64,000 nucleotides of DNA, from the NCBI GenBank assembly GCA_015709635.1, contig CP054180.1, positions 1,178,001 to 1,242,000 on the forward strand, in the 5' to 3' direction. The DNA comes from Gammaproteobacteria bacterium (GTDB lineage Bacteria > Pseudomonadota > Gammaproteobacteria > Burkholderiales > Nitrosomonadaceae). Below the pieces are notes generated by a model, which saw nothing but the letters and a program-made list of their open reading frames with translations, ran no database searches and had not been told where the DNA came from. The position numbers were made by a program, and so were the translations under genes. Below, in pieces: positions 8,588 to 17,023 of the stretch; the first letter of the stretch is position 1, and each line of letters opens with the position of its first letter.

Positions 8588-10246
8588 TCAATCGAAAACG
8601 ATTTGCTTTTTGGTGACTTCGCCATTGTCCCCGGTGGGCCAATATAAGTCGGCGGTTGCTGCTTCCGCGCCAGCTGCATTGCGCCGTACGCGCAGAATGG
8701 AGAAATTCTTATTGCCCGCCAGGGCGAACAAGCGCTCGCTGTAGATATTGTCATTTCCTTTCATCGCTCCGCCATTGGTGATGCCTAAATAACTGATGGA
8801 CGGCGCCGGTTTTCTGGAAATGGCGCTAGACGTCAGTTGATAGACTTTTGCGCCGCGGTAATTTTTATGCCGCATTCTGAACACGGAAGCGCAATGCACA
8901 TCGCCGCTCAAGAAAACGAGCGTTTTATTGCCATTCTTCAATTGACTGAATACTTCCTCCAGCAATTGATTCCGTTCATTCCAGTTGGACTCATGACTCC
9001 ATTCATCCATGAGATCATCCTTCGCACCGCCCAGATCGGCGTAATTCACGATGTTGTCGATCCAGTGCAGGATGGGAACGGGCGAAACGACAAACAGAAA
9101 CCTGCTGTCGCCGCCGGCTTCTGCAGCCAGCCAGTTTTTAAAGCGATTGAATTGATCGCGGCCTAGAATGATATACGGGTCGATTTTTTTGTCCTTTTCC
9201 AGATCGTGATGGCCGCGCATTTCCAGCATATAGAATGCCGAGCTGCCATGACTGAAGGCATAATCCCATTGACACGCGTCGGGGTTCTGCATATTTATCG
9301 CGGTTGGCGGATTGTGGCTGTGTTCATATTCGTAATAAGCCTGACAAGCTGCTTTCCACATCAAATCGACCAGCATGTCGCCGACTTTCTCGTCTTCGTG
9401 TTCAAACATGCGGGAAATTTTGTCCAGCCTGTCGTCATGCGTATAAGAGCCCCAGCCGTCCATGATCTCGTGATCGTCCCATACCATATATTGCGGAAAG
9501 CGCTCGTATATTTCGCGCAAGGACGATACATTCCAATAAACCCGGTAGTACCAGCGGTAAATATTCAGCAAGTACAGCTGAATGCCTTCCCGGTCGTAAT
9601 CATCGCCCTTGGCAAAGGTTTTCAGTAAATCATCTTTATTGTCTTTCAACCACTGCCAAATATCCGGGAAATTTTGTTTGGCATTGGTGTCGACATAAAT
9701 TTGATCACCGCCGCCAATGACGAAATGTGCGCCGGTATCCGTCAGTTTTTCATGGAAATGCGGCCAGGCGCCGACATCGCCGTTGGCGCTGATATGATCG
9801 TGGCAGCTATAAAAGCCGAAGGTGAGTTCCGTGGGTGACTCGGGCATAGTGCAGAACCATAGCGGTTTGTCGCCGCCCAGTTCGGTACGGCGCGGTACTT
9901 TAGCGGCATCCAGTTCGCCGGAGATTATAGCGTAGTAATAGATGGTGTCGGCGTCTAAACCGGTAATATCGAAGGTATGCGTCAAGTTCGTTTGCTGGGA
10001 AAAGTCGTGCGATTGAATGTCGGCGATGTCAATGCCCATATCCGCCATGAATTGTGCGATGGGTTTTTCTTGCAACCGGACCAGATCGCCTGTCAGCGGC
10101 GTTTTTGCAATCACCAGCGTCCAGTTACCTTCCGCATAAGAGCGTATCCATATTCGCGAGCTATTGTAGGTAGTAGCGCCAATAATCGCTGCGCTGTAGA
10201 GCTTGTCTTTTTTCAGTTCATTGGATGTCGGATCAAGTAAAGGCAT
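8588..10246 (-). CDS. PhoD-like alkaline phosphatase / metallophosphatase
   Basis: A 552-residue PhoD-like enzyme expected to hydrolyse phosphomonoesters or phosphodiesters with a metal centre. Metal-binding and active-site motifs are in order: FGFYSCHDH (near 150), VIGGGDQIYVD (near 178), YMVWDDHEIMDGWGSY (near 255) and FLSGDVHCASVF (near 440). An N-terminal domain with an Ig-like character precedes them. I see no signal peptide or twin-arginine motif, unlike classical secreted PhoD, so a cytoplasmic location is possible. The ATG start has an upstream AAGGAG-like sequence in the opposite-strand leader. phoB and phoR lie 18 kb away and no clear Pho box was found here. Confidence 0.85.
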   Translation of the reverse strand: MPLLDPTSNELKKDKLYSAAIIGATTYNSSRIWIRSYAEGNWTLVIAKTPLTGDLVRLQEKPIAQFMADMGIDIADIQSHDFSQQTNLTHTFDITGLDADTIYYYAIISGELDAAKVPRRTELGGDKPLWFCTMPESPTELTFGFYSCHDHISANGDVGAWPHFHEKLTDTGAHFVIGGGDQIYVDTNAKQNFPDIWQWLKDNKDDLLKTFAKGDDYDREGIQLYLLNIYRWYYRVYWNVSSLREIYERFPQYMVWDDHEIMDGWGSYTHDDRLDKISRMFEHEDEKVGDMLVDLMWKAACQAYYEYEHSHNPPTAINMQNPDACQWDYAFSHGSSAFYMLEMRGHHDLEKDKKIDPYIILGRDQFNRFKNWLAAEAGGDSRFLFVVSPVPILHWIDNIVNYADLGGAKDDLMDEWSHESNWNERNQLLEEVFSQLKNGNKTLVFLSGDVHCASVFRMRHKNYRGAKVYQLTSSAISRKPAPSISYLGITNGGAMKGNDNIYSERLFALAGNKNFSILRVRRNAAGAEAATADLYWPTGDNGEVTKKQIVFD

Positions 10247-10476
10247 GTGAACTCCTTAGTGAAAATGTGTCAGTTTAGAAAAACATCAACAAGCTGCGTA
10301 GACTCTTCTTTTACAGGCGGTCTTTATAAAAGCCATTGTGCCATAGCACCAGCATTATTGTATTACTATAGAGAACGGTCCGAGGCTTTTTGCTCTGTCA
10401 TTCGAAAGCCGTCGCGTCTGAGAGTGCTCGCAGAAGAAAACCGGAATCATCATGTACTCAACTCAAGTGAAAAAGA

Positions 10477-10917
10477 ATGAAAATATGGATTGATGCGGAT
10501 GCCTGTCCGGTCGTGATTAAAGAAATTCTCTTTAGAGCGGCCGAACGAACCCGGCGGCACTTAATACTGATCGCCAATCATCCCGTCTACATCCCGCCAT
10601 CGCCCTTTATCCGCATGCAGCAAGTCGAATCCGGATTTGATGTGGCGGATAATGAAATCGTCAAAAGTGTGGAAAGCGGCGATCTCGTGATTACCAGCGA
10701 TATACCGTTAGCAGCGCAAGTCATTAAAAAAGAAGGTTTGGTACTGAGTCCGCGCGGCGAACTGTATACCAAGGAAAATATCGGCGCGCGTTTGAGCATG
10801 CGTGATTTTATGGAAACTTTGCGCAACAGCGGCGTGGATACCGGCGGCCAGTCCGCCTTGAGCCAGAATGACCGCAAAACATTTGCCAATCAGTTGGACA
10901 AGCTGTTGGCGCAATAG
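10477..10917 (+). CDS. YaiI/YqxD family protein (UPF0178)
   Basis: A 146-residue conserved bacterial protein of the UPF0178 (YaiI/YqxD) family. The signature MKIWIDADACPVVIKEIL opens the protein, and ITSDIPLAAQVIKK and LSMRDFMETLR are typical later blocks. The acidic DADACP start and the fold family suggest a PIN-like nuclease relationship, but no activity is established. It stands alone between a leftward phosphatase and the nrd promoter region; the 230 bases in front of it hold no other gene I can support. Confidence 0.92.
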   Translation: MKIWIDADACPVVIKEILFRAAERTRRHLILIANHPVYIPPSPFIRMQQVESGFDVADNEIVKSVESGDLVITSDIPLAAQVIKKEGLVLSPRGELYTKENIGARLSMRDFMETLRNSGVDTGGQSALSQNDRKTFANQLDKLLAQ

Positions 10918-11177
10918 CCGGGCCGGATTTCTTATTCCGCGGTGTTTTTTCCTTCGATCAATGATTGACCATCCGGGCTTTTTCGTGAGCAAAAGTGAAA
11001 GAGGCTGCACGAGTCGTGCAAGCGATGTGATTTGAATTGCAGCGGATGTGCTGGCATCATCCGTTGCAAATTAGCATCACGCGTCAATGCAATCTTAACT
11101 TCCTGATAGCAATTAATCTTAATCAAAAAATGATCGGTTTTTTATTCTGGATTAAAAAAATCCGCAAAATTTTTCTG

Positions 11178-11195
11178 CACAAAAAATAATTTGTG
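11178..11195. promoter_or_regulatory. Second AT-rich palindrome, possible distal NrdR site
   Basis: CACAAAAAATAATTTGTG has perfect CACAAA/TTTGTG arms. Its centre is 50 bases (about five helical turns) upstream of the stronger site. NrdR boxes usually occur in pairs but closer, near 21 or 31 bases, so this assignment is tentative. Confidence 0.35.
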
Positions 11196-11227
11196 TTGTA
11201 CCATTGGTGCCATAGCATTCTCCATCA

Positions 11228-11245
11228 ACCACTAGATATTGTGGT
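11228..11245. promoter_or_regulatory. Probable NrdR box
   Basis: ACCACTAGATATTGTGGT is a near-perfect palindrome (ACCAC...GTGGT arms, AT-rich centre). It resembles the NrdR recognition sequence, built on ACAC-AT-rich-GTGT, and lies 82 bases before nrdA. NrdR represses ribonucleotide reductase genes when dATP is high. nrdR itself is not in this window. Confidence 0.6.
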
Positions 11246-11326
11246 TCTATTCAAATAATGCTATTCCATTGAATCAACAGAAATTTGTATTTTCTTTGAT
11301 GAATCACCAGTCAGGAGGGATCACCG

Positions 11327-14185
11327 ATGCAGCTCGCGACAGAACATACTCACCTCAAACCTGTTTCCGGAAGTCAAGGTTTTATGGATACACCTACGCA
11401 AAATTCCCTTTTTTCCAGCCATAAAGTCATCCGCCGCAACGGTGCGGTAGTGTCGTTTGAGCCGGGCAAGATTTCGGTGGCGATGACCAAAGCGTTTATC
11501 GCCGTCGACGGCGGGCAGGGCGCGGCTTCGGTGCGGGTGCGCGAGGTCGTGGCGGGTCTGACCAACGATGTGGTGAATGCCTTGCTGCGCCGTCAGCCGG
11601 ACGGCGGCACGTTCCATATCGAGGATATTCAGGATCAAGTCGAGCTGGCGTTGATGCGTTCGGGGCAGCACGATGTGGCGCGTGCGTATGTGCTATACCG
11701 CGAAGCGCGGTCGCGCGAGCGCGCCAAGCAAAAGCAAAGCGCCGAAGCGGTGGCGGAAACGCTGACCGTGACCGACAACGGCCAACGTGTGCCGCTCGAT
11801 GTCGCCAAACTGACGGCATTGATCGAATCCTCCTGCGCCGGTCTCGGCAATACCGTCGACCCCGGCTTGATTCTGAAAGCGACTTTGAAGGACTTGTATG
11901 ATGGCGTGTCGCTCGACGAAGTGCGTAAATCGGTGGTGTTATCAGCGCGCGTGCTGATCGAGAAAGACCCGGCGTACAGCTACGTCACCGCGCGTTTGTT
12001 ACTGAACAACGTGCGTTACGAAGTGCTGGGCGAGGAAGTGACGCAACAGGCGATGCATACGCAGTATCAGGACTATTTCCCGGCATTCATCAAACGCGGT
12101 ATCGAAGCCGAGCTGCTCGATCCGCGTCTGGCGCAGTTCGATCTGAAGCGCTTGGCCGAAGCGCTGGATGCCGATCGCGATTTGCAGTTCGATTACCTTG
12201 GTTTGCAAACGCTGTACGACCGCTATTTCCTGCACGTCAAAGAACGCCGCATCGAATTGCCGCAAGCCTTCTTCATGCGCGTGGCGATGGGACTGGCGTT
12301 GAACGAGATCGACCGCGAAGCGCGCGCCATCGAGTTTTATCACGTGCTGTCGAGTTTCGATTTCATGAGCTCGACACCGACACTGTTCAATTCCGGCACC
12401 TGCCGCTCGCAATTGTCGTCGTGCTACCTGACCACCGTACCGGACGATCTCGACGGCATTTACGAAGCGATCAAGGAAAACGCGTTACTGGCGAAATACG
12501 CCGGCGGACTGGGCAACGATTGGACGCCGGTGCGGGCCATGGGTGCGCGCATCAAAGGGACCAACGGCAAATCGCAAGGCGTGGTGCCGTTCCTGAAAGT
12601 GGTGTCCGATACCGCCGTGGCGGTCAACCAGGGCGGCAAACGCAAAGGCGCGGTATGCGCGTACCTGGAATGCTGGCATCTGGACGTTGAAGAATTTCTG
12701 GAGTTGCGCAAAAACACCGGCGACGACCGCCGCCGCACGCACGACATGAACACCGCGACGTGGATTCCCGATCTGTTCATGAAACGCGTCATGGACGGCA
12801 GTGATTGGACATTGTTTTCGCCGTCGGATGTACCCGATTTGCACGAGAAATTCGGCCAGCAGTTCGAGCAGGCGTATCTTGGGTACGAAGCGAAAGTCGA
12901 ACGCGGCGAATTGACGCTGTACAAAAAAATCCCGGCGGTGCAGTTGTGGCGCAAGATGCTGAGCATGTTGTTCGAAACCGGGCATCCGTGGATCACGTTC
13001 AAGGATCCGTGCAACGTGCGTTCGCCGCAGAATCATATCGGCGTGGTGCACAGCTCTAATTTGTGCACGGAAATCACGCTGAACACCAACGATAAGGAAA
13101 TCGCCGTGTGCAATCTCGGTTCGGTCAATCTGGTCGCGCATCTGAAAGACGGCGCGCTCGATCTGGATAAACTGAAACGCACCGTGCGTATTGCGATGCG
13201 CATGCTCGACAACGTCATCGACATCAATTTCTACGCCGTAGCCAAAGCGCGTAACGCCAACCTCAAGCACCGCCCGGTCGGATTGGGCATCATGGGATTC
13301 CAGGATTGCTTGCATCAATTGGGTATTCCGTACAGCTCGCAAGAAGCGGTGGAATTCGCCGACCGCTCGATGGAAGCGGTGGCTTATCACGCGTACTGGG
13401 CATCGACCGAACTGGCGGAAGAGCGCGGTTGCTACAGCAGCTACAAAGGCAGTCTGTGGGATCGCGGCATTCTGCCGCACGACACGCTGGAAGTGCTGCG
13501 GCAGGAACGCGGCGGCTTCGTCGAAGCGGATTTATCCGCCACGCTGGATTGGGACGCGCTGCGCGCGCGCATCAAGCAGTACGGCATGCGCAATTCCAAC
13601 TGTCTGGCGATTGCGCCAACCGCGACGATTTCCAACATCGTCGGCGTTTCCGCCAGTATCGAGCCGACCTATCAGAATCTGTACGTCAAATCGAACTTGT
13701 CGGGCGAATTCACCATCGCCAACAAATCGCTGGTCAACGATCTGAAAAAACTCAATCTGTGGGACGAAGTGATGATTTCGGATTTGAAATACTTCGACGG
13801 TGCGATCAGCAAAATCGACCGCATTCCGGACCATATCCGTGCCTTGTACGCCACTGCGTTTGAAATGGACCCGCTCTGGCTGATCGAAGCGGGCGCGCGG
13901 CGGCAGAAGTGGATCGACCAATCGCAATCGCTGAATATTTACATGGGCGGCGTATCCGGTAAAAAACTGGATGAGACGTACAAACTGGCGTGGTTGCGCG
14001 GTTTGAAAACGACGTATTACTTGCGTTCGATGGGCGCCACGGCGGCGGAAAAATCCACGGTGCGCGCCGGTTCGCTGAATGCCGTGCCTGCCGATGGCGG
14101 TATCGTTAAGGCGGCGGTGGAAGTGTCGACGGTCGAGATCAAGTACTGCGCCATCGACGATGAGAGCTGCGAATCTTGCCAGTAA
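11327..14185 (+). CDS. nrdA: Ribonucleoside-diphosphate reductase, alpha chain (class Ia)
   Basis: Large subunit of the aerobic ribonucleotide reductase, which reduces all four NDPs to dNDPs. The 952-residue chain is longer than the E. coli form because it has two N-terminal ATP-cone regulatory domains (about 30-125, VIRRNGAVVSFEPGKI, and about 145-235, VTDNGQRVPLDVAKL). Active-site landmarks are SSNLCTEI (near 580), VCNLGSVNL, and NSNCLAIAPTATISNI (near 757). The C terminus ends DDESCESCQ, carrying the shuttle cysteines that re-reduce the active site. nrdB follows 83 bases downstream. Two ATP cones suggest dATP-controlled oligomer regulation, in addition to NrdR at the promoter. Confidence 0.97.
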   Translation: MQLATEHTHLKPVSGSQGFMDTPTQNSLFSSHKVIRRNGAVVSFEPGKISVAMTKAFIAVDGGQGAASVRVREVVAGLTNDVVNALLRRQPDGGTFHIEDIQDQVELALMRSGQHDVARAYVLYREARSRERAKQKQSAEAVAETLTVTDNGQRVPLDVAKLTALIESSCAGLGNTVDPGLILKATLKDLYDGVSLDEVRKSVVLSARVLIEKDPAYSYVTARLLLNNVRYEVLGEEVTQQAMHTQYQDYFPAFIKRGIEAELLDPRLAQFDLKRLAEALDADRDLQFDYLGLQTLYDRYFLHVKERRIELPQAFFMRVAMGLALNEIDREARAIEFYHVLSSFDFMSSTPTLFNSGTCRSQLSSCYLTTVPDDLDGIYEAIKENALLAKYAGGLGNDWTPVRAMGARIKGTNGKSQGVVPFLKVVSDTAVAVNQGGKRKGAVCAYLECWHLDVEEFLELRKNTGDDRRRTHDMNTATWIPDLFMKRVMDGSDWTLFSPSDVPDLHEKFGQQFEQAYLGYEAKVERGELTLYKKIPAVQLWRKMLSMLFETGHPWITFKDPCNVRSPQNHIGVVHSSNLCTEITLNTNDKEIAVCNLGSVNLVAHLKDGALDLDKLKRTVRIAMRMLDNVIDINFYAVAKARNANLKHRPVGLGIMGFQDCLHQLGIPYSSQEAVEFADRSMEAVAYHAYWASTELAEERGCYSSYKGSLWDRGILPHDTLEVLRQERGGFVEADLSATLDWDALRARIKQYGMRNSNCLAIAPTATISNIVGVSASIEPTYQNLYVKSNLSGEFTIANKSLVNDLKKLNLWDEVMISDLKYFDGAISKIDRIPDHIRALYATAFEMDPLWLIEAGARRQKWIDQSQSLNIYMGGVSGKKLDETYKLAWLRGLKTTYYLRSMGATAAEKSTVRAGSLNAVPADGGIVKAAVEVSTVEIKYCAIDDESCESCQ

Positions 14186-14268
14186 GTAGCAACAAGGAAA
14201 CGCTGAATTAATCGATGTTTCGCCAGTAATCGAAACACAAAGATAATCGAAATATAAAGGAATTCATT

Positions 14269-15468
14269 ATGCTGACATTTGACGACGAACCGCTGCAACC
14301 CGAAGTACCGCCCGTTAACGCCATGCCGCGCACTGCGCTGCACGATTTTGAATTGCCGCTGACCACACCGGCGCGGGATGACCGGGATCACAGCAGCGCC
14401 AGCCGCCCAATAGGTATGGAAGGCGCGGATGACGTGGCGGGCAGCGCCAACCGCCGCATCTCAGTCGAGGACAAATCAATCATCAACTGCAAAGCGGACG
14501 TCAACCAACTGGTGCCGTTCAAGTACAAGTGGGCCTGGGATAAATACCTCGGTGCTTGCGCCAATCACTGGATGCCGCAGGAAATCAGCATGAGCCGCGA
14601 TATCGCGCTGTGGAAAGACCCGAACGGCCTGACCGAGGACGAACGCCGTCTGGTCAAACGTAATCTGGGTTTCTTTGTCACCGCCGACTCGCTGGCGGCG
14701 AATAACATCGTGCTCGGCACCTACCGCCACATCACCAATCCGGAATGCCGCCAGTATTTGCTGCGCCAGGCGTTCGAAGAAGCGATTCACACCCATGCGT
14801 ATCAGTACATCGTCGAATCGCTGGGGCTGGACGAAGGCGAAATCTTCAACGCCTACCACGAAGTATCGTCGATCCGCGACAAAGACGAATTTTTGATTCC
14901 GTTCATCGACACGCTGACCAATCCGCACTTCAAAACCGGCACCTTGGAAACCGACCAGCAATTGCTCAAAAGCCTGATCGTGTTCGCCTGCATCATGGAA
15001 GGGCTGTTCTTCTATGTCGGCTTCACGCAGATTCTGGCGTTGGGGCGGCAAAACAAAATGACCGGCGCGGCGGAACAATACCAATACATCCTGCGCGACG
15101 AATCAATGCATTGTAATTTCGGCATCGACGTGATCAACCAGATTAAAATGGAAAACCCGCAATTGTGGACCAAAGCGTTCCGCGATGAAATCGGTGCGCT
15201 GATGCAAAAAGCCGTGGCGCTGGAATACCGCTACGCCGAAGACACCATGCCGCGCGGCGTGCTCGGCATGAACGCGCCGATGTTCAAGGAATACCTGCGC
15301 TACATCGCCAACCGCCGCTGCCAGCAAATCGGCCTGGACGCGCTGTACCCGAACGCCAACAACCCGTTCCCGTGGATGTCGGAAATGATCGATTTGAAGA
15401 AAGAAAAGAATTTCTTTGAAACGCGGGTGACCGAGTATCAAACGGGGGGGGCGTTGAGTTGGGATTGA
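14269..15468 (+). CDS. nrdB: Ribonucleoside-diphosphate reductase, beta chain (class Ia)
   Basis: Small subunit carrying the di-iron centre and tyrosyl radical. The 399 residues include ferritin-like helices with likely metal ligands in SLAANNIV, the block EEAIHTHAYQYIVES, and RDESMHCNFGIDV. The first 65 residues or so are a low-complexity extension before the conserved core begins at INCKADVNQLVPFKYKWAW. A good AAGGAA ribosome binding site precedes the ATG. A run of seven G in the last codons is intact and does not shift the frame. It ends the nrd operon; the following 80 bases lead into lower-GC accessory genes. Confidence 0.97.
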   Translation: MLTFDDEPLQPEVPPVNAMPRTALHDFELPLTTPARDDRDHSSASRPIGMEGADDVAGSANRRISVEDKSIINCKADVNQLVPFKYKWAWDKYLGACANHWMPQEISMSRDIALWKDPNGLTEDERRLVKRNLGFFVTADSLAANNIVLGTYRHITNPECRQYLLRQAFEEAIHTHAYQYIVESLGLDEGEIFNAYHEVSSIRDKDEFLIPFIDTLTNPHFKTGTLETDQQLLKSLIVFACIMEGLFFYVGFTQILALGRQNKMTGAAEQYQYILRDESMHCNFGIDVINQIKMENPQLWTKAFRDEIGALMQKAVALEYRYAEDTMPRGVLGMNAPMFKEYLRYIANRRCQQIGLDALYPNANNPFPWMSEMIDLKKEKNFFETRVTEYQTGGALSWD

Positions 15469-15549
15469 GGGTTGTTGGATAATCGCAATCGGTGTCATTC
15501 AGTTTAGGCGATATTTTTTGATTTATTATGATTATACCGTAACAAGCCA

Positions 15550-16437
15550 ATGAGTCTCGCCTTACAAAAAGTCACCGACGCAGAGTTACGAAGTATCTGC
15601 AAAGAACGAATCGAAGCTCTTGAGCATTGGCTTCGTCGCCTAATAGATGACCAGTTGGCGCCAACATACGGTGATTACTTCACGCATGCCGATGCAAATG
15701 GCACTAATCTAATTAAGAAAAACCTCTCAGAACAGGTCAAGAATCGTCAAATGAATGAGCCTACTCGCTACCCTCGCAAAATTGACGCGGTATTGCTAAA
15801 GGATGCCGTAGACATCATCTGTAAGGAAGAATTGTTTAGCAAGCATTTCAAGAAGCCGCTCTCAGAAGCTTTTCCAAATGGACGAGAGGAAGCGAAAACG
15901 TTTCTCTGTCGCTTACTTGTTCCTCGAAACAATCTTGCGCACGCAAATGCAATTAGTATTAGGCAAGCTGAACAAATCGTCTGCTACGTAAACGACGTCA
16001 TCGAATCCCTGAAAAATTATTACCGTGAGTGCGGAATGCATCAAGATTACAATGTACCTCTAATCCTCAAGGTAACCGACTCGTTTGGGCAAGTATTTAC
16101 GCGCAGTCAGTTTAGACCGTGCCACGATGGCGGAATTATGGAGACGTTTCTTGATCAGCCTCAATATTTTCTCCATCCAGGTGACACGCTAGTTCTTGAG
16201 CTGGAAGTAGATCCGTCATTCAATCCTGATACCTATACTCTCACCTGGGGATCAGTAAAAGATGATGGATTATCCTCCCTGACCGGTCCTCGCATTGTTA
16301 TTCCAATTACGAACAAGCACGTCTGTCAGCAGTTTGGTATTCAGTGTCGGTTGACAACTAAGAACGATTGGCATCGCATGCAAATGGGAGTCGATGACTT
16401 TCTAATACTCTCTTATAAAGTTTTACCACCTAAATGA
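15550..16437 (+). CDS. Swt1-like HEPN-domain protein with C-terminal beta-rich domain
   Basis: A 295-residue protein in which residues 10-165 look like a Swt1-type HEPN domain. The Rx4H motif RNNLAH places Arg126 and His131 as the candidate ribonuclease or nucleotidyl-acceptor residues, followed by AISIRQAEQIVCYVNDV. Residues 170-295 are a beta-rich, possibly Ig-like domain (SFGQVFTRSQF, PGDTLVLELEVD) that I do not recognise. HEPN proteins often act in toxin-antitoxin, abortive infection or restriction-linked defence. Codon use is visibly lower in GC than nrdB and fumC, a sign of transfer. It has no partner kinase, nucleotidyltransferase or methylase beside it, so its role is open. Confidence 0.6.
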   Translation: MSLALQKVTDAELRSICKERIEALEHWLRRLIDDQLAPTYGDYFTHADANGTNLIKKNLSEQVKNRQMNEPTRYPRKIDAVLLKDAVDIICKEELFSKHFKKPLSEAFPNGREEAKTFLCRLLVPRNNLAHANAISIRQAEQIVCYVNDVIESLKNYYRECGMHQDYNVPLILKVTDSFGQVFTRSQFRPCHDGGIMETFLDQPQYFLHPGDTLVLELEVDPSFNPDTYTLTWGSVKDDGLSSLTGPRIVIPITNKHVCQQFGIQCRLTTKNDWHRMQMGVDDFLILSYKVLPPK

Positions 16438-16475
16438 AGGTATCAGGGCATAACCTTGCGTCACCGGATGCAGCT

Positions 16476-16542
16476 CGTAGATACTCTCTCTTTTTGCAAA
16501 TGATTTTTGAGAAATCATTTGCAAAAAGAGAGAGTATCTACG
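16476..16542. repeat. Perfect 31 bp inverted repeat (long hairpin), intact copy
   Basis: Two perfectly complementary 31-base arms (16476-16506 and 16512-16542) flank a TTGAG loop. The arm includes TACTCTCTCTTTTTGC. The structure begins 38 bases after the HEPN gene stop. A second copy begins at 17365 and is interrupted by an IS110-type element. The bases after the hairpin (CTACGGGTTGTT, then CATTGA) recur at 18708, so the repeat unit is longer than the stem. Confidence 0.92.
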
Positions 16543-16662
16543 GGTTGTTCTCATTGAAGATAACACAGCGCTTATTGCAGAATTTCAAGAAATAAAGTTT
16601 CACAAAGATCTGAACCCTTATATTTTTGTTGAAATACTTATTTTAGGCTTATAATAATAAGT
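16543..16662 (+). other. Gap between hairpin and toxin gene, possible coding remnant
   Basis: AT-rich DNA. A frame through CGGGTTGTTCTCATTGAAGAT stays open to a TAA near 16653 with no start codon, and its opening resembles the sequence resuming at 18708. It may be a decayed gene tail carried with the hairpin repeat. No function can be assigned. Confidence 0.3.
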
Positions 16663-17023
16663 GTGAATGACATTGACTGGAAACCCAAAGCGCTTAAGCA
16701 GGTTGAAAAAATCAAGGCTGCCGCCGTGCGCAAACGAATTTTTACTGAAGTCCAGTTGCTGGCTGATTTTCCGGATTGCCAAGGTGTCAAGAAACTTGCC
16801 AATCATGCGTATAGCTACCGGCTGCGGGTTGGCGATTATCGGGTATTTTTCGAGTTTGATGGCAGCGTGCATGTTATTCCATTTCTAAATCAAACATGAG
16901 TTTGTCAGCTATCCTTGTCGTATTAATTATACTGTCCTTCGGATAGCTTTCGCGTCATGTCTGATTTAGAAACGGAATTATTGATATTGAGGAGGTGAAA
17001 AACGCGATGAGCGCACTTATTAA
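16663..17023 (+). pseudogene. HigB/RelE-type toxin gene, interrupted near its 3' end
   Basis: The open part (GTG at 16663 to TGA at 16899, 78 residues) is a RelE/ParE-superfamily toxin, normally an mRNA-cleaving ribosome-dependent nuclease: WKPKALKQVEKI, then the core YSYRLRVGDYRVFFEFDG. The sequence then diverges into PFLNQT because a 101 bp palindromic element lies at 16877-16977. Beyond it, ATTGATATTGAGGAGGTG encodes IDIEEV, and one frame away KRDERTY ends at a TAA (17021-17023). Together these are the usual RelE C terminus, so the original protein probably read VHVIDIEEVKKRDERTY. One A is missing from the A-run at 16998-17002. The truncated form lacks C-terminal residues often needed for activity. 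Confidence 0.75.
16877..16977. mobile_element. 101 bp palindromic MITE-like insertion flanked by TTA
   Basis: The termini are inverted repeats of about 23 bases with two mismatches: TTCCATTTCTAAATCA at the left, and the complement of TGATTTAGAAACGGAA at the right. Internally AGCTATCC (16908) pairs with GGATAGCT (16941). TTA flanks both ends (16874-16876 and 16978-16980), as a 3 bp target duplication would. It encodes nothing and ends the toxin frame with its own TGA. Confidence 0.75.

Larger units (their letters stand above)
10918..11326 (+). promoter_or_regulatory. Leader and control region of nrdAB (409 bp, no gene)
   Basis: AT-rich region with no supportable ORF. It contains two short palindromes, at 11178-11195 and 11228-11245, ahead of nrdA. 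A good ribosome binding site (AGGAGGG, 11314-11320) precedes the nrdA start. I could not place a convincing -35/-10 pair. Confidence 0.6.

Noticed and set aside
8588..10246. Pho-box control of the PhoD-like phosphatase
   Set aside because: No repeated CTGTCAT-like heptamers could be found upstream, and phoBR is 18 kb away.
10247..10480. 77-codon frame before yaiI
   Set aside because: No domain and no clear ribosome binding site; it just fills the gap and overlaps the yaiI start.
12485..13480. 331-codon open frame on the minus strand inside nrdA
   Set aside because: It is a shadow of nrdA's high-GC codons; nrdA is fully supported by motifs, and this frame has no recognisable domain or ribosome binding site.
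16995..17006. GTG start for the antitoxin, four codons upstream
   Set aside because: It overlaps the AGGAGG ribosome binding site and encodes the remnant of the toxin tail region.
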